DNA from: Siphonodentalium dalli
Taxonomy: Eukaryota; Mollusca; Scaphopoda; Gadilida; Siphonodentaliidae
DNA: 64,000 bases
Reading direction: 5' to 3'
Assembly: GCA_032622095.1 (NCBI GenBank)
Contig: CP136064.1
Coordinates: forward strand, 250,001-314,000
The notes under the pieces are model-generated. The model had not been told where the DNA came from. It saw only the letters and a list, made by a program, of their open reading frames with translations, and ran no database searches. This document shows positions 53,359 to 61,894 of the stretch, one piece after another. Made by a program: the position numbers and the translations under genes. The first letter of the stretch is position 1; every line of letters starts with the position of its first letter.

Positions 53359-54275
53359 ATGGTGGAGTACGGTTGGATATTTTCAATTTGGCGCATGTTT
53401 CTCCATACCGCGCCATGTCAAATCTGGCCAATATCCGAATCGGGTTGTCATTTACAATGACTGCAGAAAATATATATCTTCATGTTGGAATGCAAATGTA
53501 TGTTTAAAGGAACAGATGTATCTCAACTTAAAGGGACATAAATAACACAGTCACCAACTTAAAGGGGTATCTGCTATAGACTGGTTCCATGGTGGAGTAC
53601 GGTTGGATATTTTCAATTTGGCGCATGTTTCTCCATACCGCGCCATGTCAAATCTGGCCATATCCGAATCGGGTTGTCATTTACAATGACTGCAGAAAAT
53701 ATATATCTTCATGGTGGAATGCAAATGTATGTTTAAAGGAACAGATGTATCTCAACTTAAAGGGACATAAGTAACACAGTCACCAACTTAAAGGGGTATC
53801 TGCTATAGACTGGTTCCATGGTGGAGTACGGTTGGATATTTTCAATTTGGCGCATGTTTCTCCATACCGCGCCATGTCAAATCTGGCCATATCTGAATCG
53901 GGTTGTCATTTACAATGACTGCAGAAAATAAATATCTTCATGTTGGAATGCAAATGTATGTTTAAAGAAACAGATGTATCTCAACTTAAAGGGACATAAG
54001 TAACACAGTCACCAACTTTAAGGGGTATCTGCTATAGGCTGGTTCCATGGTGGAGTACGGTTGGATATTTTCAATTTGGCGCATGTTTCTCCATACCGCG
54101 CCATGTCAAATCTGGCCATATCCGAATCGGGTTGTCATTTACAATGACTGCAGAAAATATATATCTTCATGGTGGAATGCAAATGTATGTTTAAAGGAAC
54201 AGATGTATCTCAACTTAAAGGGACATAAGTAACACAGTCACCAACTTAAAGAGGTGTCTGATTTAGACTGGTTCC

Positions 54276-56106
54276 ATGGTGGAGTACGGTTGGATATTTT
54301 CTACTTGGCGCATGTTTCTCCATACCGCGCCATGTCAAATCTGGCCATATCCGAATCGGGTTGTCATTTACAATGACTACAGAAAATAAATATCTTCATT
54401 TTGGAATGCAAATGTATGTTTAGAGGAACAGATGTATATCAACTTAAAGGGACATAAGTAACACAGTCACCAACTTTAAGGGGTATCTGCTATAGACTGG
54501 TTCCATGGTGGAGTACGGTTGGATATTTTCTATTTGGCGCATGTTTCTCCATACCGCGCCATGTCAAATCTGGCCATATCCGAATCGGGTTGTCATTTAC
54601 AATGACTACAGAAAATAAATATCTTCATGTTGGAATGCAAATGTATGTTTAAAGGAACAGATGTATCTCAACTTAAAGGGACATAAGTAACACGTCACCA
54701 ACTTTAAGGGGTATCTGCTATAGACTGGTTCCATGGTGGAGTACTGTTGGATATTTTCAATTTGGCGCATGTTTCTCCCTACCGCGTCATGTCAAATCTG
54801 GCCATATCCGAATCGGGTTGTCATTTACAATGACTACAGAAAATAAATATCTTCATGTTGGAATGCAAATGTATGTTTAAAGAAACAGATGTATCTCAAC
54901 TTAAAGGGACATAAGTAACACAGTCACCAACTTTAAGGGGTATCTGCTATAGACTGGTTCCATGGTGGAGTACTGTTGGATATTTTCAATTTGGCGCATG
55001 TTTCTCCCTACCGCGCAATGTCAAATCTGGCCATATCCGAATCGGGTTGTCATTTACAATGACTACAGAAAATAAATATCTTCATGTTGGAATGCAAATG
55101 TATGTTTAAAGGAACAGATGTATCTCAACTTAAAGGGACATAAGTAACACAGTCACCCACTTAAAGGGGTATCTGCTATAGACTGGTTCCATGGTGGAGT
55201 ACGGTTGGATATTTTCAATTTGGCGCATGTTTCTCCATACCGCGCCATGTCAAATCTGGCCATATCCGAATCGGGTTGTCATTTACAATGACTGCAGAAA
55301 ATATATATCTTCATGGTGGAATGCAAATGTATGTTTAGAGGAACAGATGTATCTCAACTTAAAGGGACATAAGTAACACAGTCACCAACTTAAAGGGGTA
55401 TCTGCTATAGACTGGTTCCATGGTGGAGTACGGTTGGATATTTTCAATTTGGCGCATGTTTCTCCATACCGCGCCATGTCAAATCTGGCCCTATCCGAAT
55501 CGGGTTGTCATTTACAATGACTGCAGAAAATATATATCTTCATGGTGGAATGCAAATGTATGTTTAAAGGAACAGATGTATCTCAACTTAAAGGGACATA
55601 AGTAACACAGTCACCAACTTTAAGGGGTATCTGCTATAGACTGGTTCCATGGTGGAGTACGGTTGGATATTTTCAATTTGGCGCATGTTTCTCCATACCG
55701 CGCCATGTCAAATCTGGCCATATCCGAATCGGGTTGTCATTTACAATGACTGCAGAAAATATATATCTTCATGTTGGAATGCAAATGAATGTTTAAAGGA
55801 ACAGATGTATCTCAACTTAAAGGGACATAAGTAACACCGTCACCAACTTGAAGGGGTATCTGCTATAGACTGGTTACATGGTGGAGTACGGTTGGATATT
55901 TTCAATTTTGCGCATGTTTCTCCATACCGCGCCATGTCAAATCTGGCCATATCCGAATCGGGTTGTCATTTACAATGACTGCAGAAAATAAATATCTTCA
56001 TGTTGGAATGCAAATGTATGTTTAAAGGAACAGATGTATCTCAACTTAAAGGGACATAAGTAACACAGTCACCAACTTAAAGAGGTGTCTGATTTAGACT
56101 GGTTCC
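54276..56106 (+). repeat. 8-mer higher-order unit F1 (1,831 bp)
   Basis: Eight monomers beginning with a CTACTTGG unit that contains TTCATTTTGG and ATGTATATC. The next has a 1-bp shorter AACACGTCACC junction (about 54,690), followed by a CGTCATG unit, a CCGCGCAATG unit (55,011), the CAGTCACCCAC junction and a TTTAGAGG open unit (55,191). The next copy (F2) follows directly. Confidence 0.85.
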
Positions 56107-56854
56107 ATGGTGGAGTACGGTTGGATATTTTCTACTTGGCGCATGTTTCTCCATACCGCGCCATATCAAATCTGGCCATATCCGAATCGGGTTGTCATTT
56201 ACAATGACTACAGAAAATAAATATCTTCATTTTGGAATGCAAATGTATGTTTAGAGGAACAGATGTATATCAACTTAAAGGGACATAAGTAACACAGTCA
56301 CCAACTTTAAGGGGTATCTGCTATAGACTGGTTCCATGGTGGAGTACGGTTGGATATTTTCTATTTGGCGCATGTTTCTCCATACCGCGCCATGTCAAAT
56401 CTGGCCATATCCGAATCGGGTTGTCATTTACAATGACTACAGAAAATAAATATCTTCATGTTGGAATGCAAATGTATGTTTAAAGGAACAGATGTATCTC
56501 AACTTAAAGGGACATAAGTAACACGTCACCAACTTTAAGGGGTATCTGCTATAGACTGGTTCCATGGTGGAGTACTGTTGGATATTTTCAATTTGGCGCA
56601 TGTTTCTCCCTACCGCGTCATGTCAAATCTGGCCATATCCGAATCGGGTTGTCATTTACAATGACTACAGAAAATAAATATCTTCATGTTGGAATGCAAA
56701 TGTATGTTTAAAGAAACAGATGTATCTCAACTTAAAGGGACATAAGTAACACAGTCACCAACTTTAAGGGGTATCTGCTATAGACTGGTTCCATGGTGGA
56801 GTACTGTTGGATATTTTCAATTTGGCGCATGTTTCTCCCTACCGCGCAATGTCA

Positions 56855-56860
56855 AGTCTG
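56855..56860. repeat. Left target-site duplication candidate
   Basis: AGTCTG is the last satellite-like sequence before the insert. The undisturbed satellite reads AATCTG at this place, so this copy carries one A-to-G change. Its partner is at 57,605-57,610. If only perfect identity counts, the duplication is the 4 bp TCTG. Confidence 0.55.
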
Positions 56861-56878
56861 CGCTAGACTAAGTACAAA
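56861..56878 (+). repeat. Left arm of imperfect terminal inverted repeat in the insert
   Basis: CGCTAGACTAAGTACAAA lies at the very start of the insert. Against the reverse complement of 57,571-57,587 (CGCAGTATAGTACAAAA) it aligns with 14 matches and two single-base gaps. The right arm is followed by 17 further bases before the satellite, so the arms are not symmetrical about the insertion ends. Confidence 0.4.
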
Positions 56879-57389
56879 TACAAAGACAACACATTTGTAG
56901 CAGATAGCCGCTGGCTTTATTGGTGACAAGGTGAAAAACAGACATTCCAGCAACGGCCGTCAGAAACATTTGGAAGCAGAAACTTTTTAATTTCAGTGCC
57001 AATAGAATGGCTAGTAACTTCATACTGTCTTATATGCTAATGCAGTATACTCATACAGTTGGTAAATATCTTCTCAAACCAAGATTTTCAAACAACTTGA
57101 TTGAACTGACAACCGTTTGCAGAAGGCATTCAGGCATTAAAACAGAGATAAAACCACTGTGTGGAGAAAACAACTCTGAAAGCTTTGAATACTCTTGCCT
57201 GCATACATGCAGAAAACCAAACATATGCAATTGATGCATTATATGCATATATAAACATGATCAATATGAATCCTACGCGATTAGTTTCAATTCGTAATAA
57301 TTTGATTCCAGCAAAGCACTGAATTCCAAAATTCAGAAACAAATCTACACAATACGTGAGCTCCATTTATTTGAAATATCCACATGTTC

Positions 57390-57407
57390 TTTTAATTTAA
57401 ATTAAAA
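57390..57407. other. 18-bp perfect AT palindrome in the insert
   Basis: TTTTAATTTAAATTAAAA equals its own reverse complement. It consists only of A and T, so chance occurrence in an AT-rich stretch is not very unlikely. No function is assigned. Confidence 0.6.
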
Positions 57408-57468
57408 TTTGATACGTGCACCTTTCGAGACCAGACCGGCTAAAGTGACCAGAACATTAGCTCACCCG

Positions 57469-57489
57469 GTAAGCCCGACCACGGCTTAC
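57469..57489. other. 7-bp-stem hairpin in the insert
   Basis: GTAAGCC, a 7-base spacer (CGACCAC), then GGCTTAC form a perfect inverted repeat with 4 of 7 pairs G-C. No T-run follows, so it does not look like a terminator. It sits in the more GC-rich right half of the insert, next to a GACCAGA direct repeat (57,429-57,435 and 57,447-57,453). Confidence 0.55.
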
Positions 57490-57570
57490 ACTCAATCACC
57501 CATTAACACTAACCACATGCCACAATGACAACGACTTAGTTGTACTCATACGTTATGCTTCAGACAAAAG

Positions 57571-57587
57571 TTTTGTACTATACTGCG
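57571..57587 (-). repeat. Right arm of imperfect terminal inverted repeat in the insert
   Basis: TTTTGTACTATACTGCG pairs imperfectly with the first 18 bases of the insert, including 8 consecutive complementary bases. It ends 17 bp before the right end of the insert. Confidence 0.4.
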
Positions 57588-57604
57588 AAACGTCCAAAAC
57601 AAAT

Positions 57605-57610
57605 AATCTG
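57605..57610. repeat. Right target-site duplication candidate
   Basis: AATCTG, identical to the satellite, starts the resumed array. The distance to the left copy is 750 bp, which equals the extra length measured against the uninterrupted F1 unit. Confidence 0.55.
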
Positions 57611-58687
57611 GCCATATCCGAATCGGGTTGTCATTTACAATGACTACAGAAAATAAATATCTTCATGTTGGAAAGCAAATGTATGTTTAAAGGAACAGAT
57701 GTATCTCAACTTAAAGGGACATAAGTAACACAGTCACCCACTTAAAGGGGTATCTGCTATAGACTGGTTCCATGGTGGAGTACGGTTGGATATTTTCAAT
57801 TTGGCGCATGTTTCTCCATACCGCGCCATGTCAAATCTGGCCATATCCGAATCGTGTTGTCATTTACAATGACTGCAGAAAATATATATCTTCATGGTGG
57901 AATGCAAATGTATGTTTAGAGGAACAGATGTATCTCAACTTAAAGGGACATAAGTAACACAGTCACCAACTTAAAGGGGTATCTGCTATAGACTGGTTCC
58001 ATGGTGGAGTACGGTTGGATATTTTCAATTTGGCGCATGTTTCTCCATACCGCGCCATGTCAAATCTGGCCATATCCGAATCGGGTTGTCATTTACAATG
58101 ACTGCAGAAAATATATATCTTCATGGTGGAATGCAAATGTATGTTTAAAGGAACAGATGTATCTCAACTTAAAGGGACATAAGTAACACAGTCACCAACT
58201 TAAAGGGGTATCTGCTATAGACTGGTTCCATGGTGGAGTACGGTTGGATATTTTCAATTTGGCGCATGTTTCTCCATACCGCGCCATGTCAAATCTGGCC
58301 ATATCCGAATCGGGTTGTCATTTACAATGACTGCAGAAAATATATATCTTCATGGTGGAATGCAAATGTATGTTTAAAGGAACAGATGTATCTCAACTTA
58401 AAGGGACATAAGTAACACAGTCACCAACTTAAAGGGGTATCTGCTATAGACTGGTTCCATGGTGGAGTACGGTTGGATATTTTCAATTTGGCGCATGTTT
58501 CTCCATACCGCGCCATGTCAAATCTGGCCATATCCGAATCGGGTTGTCATTTACAATGACTGCAGAAAATATATATCTTCATGTTGGAATGCAAATGTAT
58601 GTTTAAAGGAACAGATGTATCTCAACTTAAAGGGACATAAGTAACACAGTCACCAACTTTAAGGGGTATCTGCTATAGACTGGTTCC

Positions 58688-61600
58688 ATGGTGGAGTACG
58701 GTTGGATATTTTCAATTTGGCGCATGTTTCTCCATACCGCGCCATGTCAAATCTGGCCAATATCCGAATCGGGTTGTCATTTACAATGACTGCAGAAAAT
58801 AAATATCTTCATGGTGGAATGCAAATGTATGTTTAAAGAAACAGGTGTATCTCAACTTAAAGGGACATAAGTAACACAGTCACCAACTTTAAGGGGTATC
58901 TGCTATAGACTGGTTCCATGGTGGAGTACGGTTGGATATTTTCAATTTGGCGCTTGTTTCTCCATACCGCGCCATGTCAAATCTGGCCATATCCGAATCG
59001 GGTTGTCATTTACAATGACTGCAGAAAATATACATCTTCATGTTGGAATGCAAATGTATGTTTAAAGGAACAGATGTATCTCAACTTAAAGGGACATAAG
59101 TAACACCGTCACCAACTTTAAGGGGTATCTGCTATAGACTGGTTACATGGTGGAGAACGGTTGGATATTTTCAATTTTGCGCATGTTTCTCCATACCGCG
59201 CCATGTCAAATCTGGCCATATCCGAATCGGGTTGTCATTTACAATGACTACAGAAAATAAATATCTTCGTGTTGGAATGCAAATGTATGTTTAAAGGAAC
59301 AGATGTATCTCAACTTAAAGGAACATAAGTAACACAGTCACCAATATAAAGAGGTGTCTGATTTAGACTGGTTCCATGGTGGAGTACGGTTGGATATTTT
59401 CTATTTGGCGCATGTTTCTCCATACCGCGCCATGTCAAATCTGGCCATATCCGAATCGGGTTGTCATTTACAATGACTACAGAAAATAAATATCTTCATG
59501 TTGGAATGCAAATGTATGTTTAAAGGAACAGATGTATCTCAACTTAAAGGGACATAAGTAACACAGTCACCAACTTTAAGGGGTATCTGCTATAGACTGG
59601 TTCCATGGTGGAGTACGGTTGGATATTTTCTATTTGGCGCATGTTTCTCCATACCGCGCCATGTCAAATCTGGCCATATCCGAATCGGGTTGTCATTTAC
59701 AATGACTACAGAAAATAAATATCTTCATGTTGGAATGCAAATGTATGTTTAGAGGAACAGATGTATCTCAACTTAAAGGGACATAAGTAACACAGTCACC
59801 AACTTTAAGGGGTATCTGCTATAGACTGGTTCCATGGTGGAGTACGGTTGGATATTTTCTATTTGGCGCATGTTTCTCCATACCGCGCCATGTCAAATCT
59901 GGCCATATCCGAATCGGGTTGTCATTTACAATGACTACAGAAATTAAATATCTTCATGTTGGAATGCAAATGTATGTTTAAAGGAACAGATGTATCTCAA
60001 CTTAAAGGGACATAAGTAACACAGTCACCAACTTAAAGGGGTATCTGCTATAGACTGGTTCCATGGTGGAGTACGGTTGGATATTTTCAATTTGGCGCAT
60101 GTTTCTCCATACCGCGCCATGTCAAATCTGGCCATATCCGAATCGGGTTGTCATTTACAATGACTGCAGAAAATATATATCTTCATGGTGGAATGCAAAT
60201 GTATGTTTAAAGGAACAGATGTATCTCAACTTAAAGGGACATAAGTAACACAGTCACCAACTTAAAGGGGTGTCTGATATAGACTGGTTCCATGGTGGAG
60301 TACGGTTGGATATTTTCAATTTGGCGCTTGTTTCTCCATACCGCGCCATGTCAAATCTGGCCATATCCGAATCGGGTTGTCATTTACAATGACTGCAGAA
60401 AATATATATCTTCATGTTGGAATGCAAATGTATGTTTAAAGGAACAGATGTATCTCAACTTAAAGCGACATAAGTAACACAGTCACCAACTTTAAGGGGT
60501 ATCTGCTATAGACTGGTTCCATGGTGGAGTACGGTTGGATATTTTCAATTTGGCGCATGTTTCTCCATACCGCGCCATGTCAAATCTGGCCATATCCGAA
60601 TCGGGTTGTCATTTACAATGACTGCAGAAAATATATATCTTCATGTTGGAATGCAAATGTATGTTTAAAGGAACAGATGTATCTCAACTTAAAGGGACAT
60701 AAGTAACACCGTCACCAACTTTAAGGGGTATCTGCTATAGACTGGTTACATGGTGGAGTACGGTTGGATATTTTCAATTTTGCGCATGTTTCTCCATACC
60801 GCGCCATGTCAAATCTGGCCATATCCGAATCGGGTTGTCATTTACAATGACTACAGAAAATAAATATCTTCATGTTGGAATGCAAATGTATGTTTAAAGG
60901 AACAGATGTATCTCAACTTAAAGGGACATAAGTAACACAGTCACCAACTTTAAGGGGTATCTGCTATAGACTGGTTCCATGGTGGAGTACGGTTGGATAT
61001 TTTCTATTTGGCGCATGTTTCTCCATACCGCGCAATGTCAAATCTGGCCATATCCGAATCGGGTTGTCATTTACAATGACTGCAGAAAATAAATATCTTC
61101 ATGTTGGAATGCAAATGTATGTTTAAAGGAACAGATGTATCTCAACTTAAAGGGACATAAGTAACACAGTCACCAACTTAAAGAGGTGTCTGATTTAGAC
61201 TGATTACAAGGTGGAATACGGTTGGATATTTTCTATTTGGCACATGTTTCTCCATACCGCGCCATGTCAAATCTGGCCATATCCGAATCGGGTTGTCATT
61301 TACAATGACTACAGAAAATAAATATCTTCATGTTGGAATGCAAATGTATGTTTAAAGGAACAGATGTATCTCAACTTAAAGGGACATAAGTAACACAGTC
61401 ACCAACTTTAAGGGGTATCTGCTATAGACTGGTTCCATGGTGGAGTACGGTTGGATATTTTCTATTTGGCGCATGTTTCTCCATACCGCGCAATGTCAAA
61501 TCTGGCCATATCCGAATCGGGTTGTCATTTACAATGTCTACAGAAAATAAATATCTTCATGTTGGAATGCAAATGTATGTTTAAAGGAACAGATGTATCT

Positions 61601-61894
61601 CAACTTAAAGGGACATAAGTAACACCGTCACCAACTTTAAGGGGTATCTGCTATAGACTGGTTCCATGGTGGAGTACTGTTGGATATTTTCAATTTGGCG
61701 CATGTTTCTCCATACCGCGCCATGTCAAATCTGGCCATATCCGAATCGGGTTGTCATTTACAATGACTGCAGAAAATATATATCTTCATGTTGGAATGCA
61801 AATGTATGTTTAAAGGAACAGATGTATCTCAACTTAAAGGGACATAAGTAACACAGTCACCAACTTTAAGGGGTATCTGCTATAGACTGGTTCC
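58688..61894 (+). repeat. 14-mer higher-order unit G1 (3,207 bp)
   Basis: Fourteen monomers. Markers are GGCCAATATCC with AAACAGGTGTATC (58,688 unit), GGCGCTTG with AAATATACATC (58,918), GTGGAGAACGG with TTCGTGTTGG (59,147), ACCAATATAAAGAGG (59,341), AAATTAAATATC (59,943) and TTAAAGCGACAT (60,461). All recur at +3,207 bp. A shorter related stretch at 49,923 to about 51,296 shares the first six or seven markers, so the G series was also copied elsewhere in the array. Confidence 0.87.

Larger units (their letters stand above)
1..56860 (+). repeat. 229-bp satellite array, left segment (about 248 monomers)
   Basis: Head-to-tail copies of one 229-bp unit run through the whole segment without inversion or foreign sequence. 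Landmarks recurring in almost every unit are CATGGTGGAGTAC, TTTGGCGCATGTTTCTCC, ACCGCGCCATGTC, ATCCGAATCGGGTTGTC, ACAGATGTATCTCAAC and GGTATCTGCTATAGACTGG. Counting one unit (1,555-1,783) gives 92 G+C of 229, about 40%. Units differ by a few substitutions; most indels are 1-2 bp. Strand is arbitrary and set by the phase used here. Long uniform arrays of this kind are typical of eukaryotic centromeric, pericentromeric or subtelomeric heterochromatin. Which of these applies cannot be decided from the sequence. Confidence 0.98.
56861..57604. mobile_element. 744-bp non-satellite insert, likely non-autonomous mobile element, class unknown
   Basis: This is unique sequence with no resemblance to the satellite. 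Comparison with the uninterrupted copy at 54,962-55,190 shows an exact gain of 750 bp: 744 bp of insert plus 6 bp of flank repeated on both sides (AGTCTG left, AATCTG right, one mismatch). Near its ends it has an 8-bp perfect inverted repeat (AGTACAAA at 56,871-56,878; TTTGTACT at 57,572-57,579) inside a longer imperfect one. It has no poly-A tail, LTR pair or recognisable transposase. The longest frames are 75 codons (+, 57,007-57,234) and 65 and 78 codons (-, 57,051-57,248 and 57,130-57,366). They overlap one another and resemble nothing I know. A MITE-like, SINE-like or filler-DNA origin are all open. Confidence 0.6.
56107..58000 (+). repeat. Partial 8-mer copy F2, interrupted by the 744-bp insert
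   Basis: The first five monomers of F1 recur at +1,831 bp (TTCATTTTGG, AACACGTCACC, CCGCGCAATG). The fourth monomer is split by the insert. Beyond it, CAGTCACCCAC and the TTTAGAGG open unit recur at +2,581 bp, that is 1,831 + 750. F1 shows the undisturbed target. After about 58,000 the monomers no longer follow F1. Confidence 0.85.

Noticed and set aside
57248-57255. TATA box TATATAAA in the insert
   Set aside because: It is an AT-rich chance match with no downstream gene or other promoter element.
57007-57366. Overlapping ORFs of 75, 65 and 78 codons in the insert, on both strands
   Set aside because: They are short, overlap one another, lack known motifs and are of a length expected by chance in 744 bp.
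57390-57407. AT palindrome as a replication origin or regulatory site
   Set aside because: It is only A and T, lies in an AT-rich stretch, and has no supporting context.
57420-57510. tRNA-derived SINE head on the minus strand of the insert
   Set aside because: GGTCTCGAAAGG only loosely resembles a B box, no A box sits at proper spacing, and there is no poly-A or simple-repeat tail.
56857-57604. Helitron (TC start, CTAG end)
   Set aside because: TC and CTAG both occur at the left end only; the right end has no CTRR with a preceding hairpin, and a flanking duplication is present, which Helitrons do not make.
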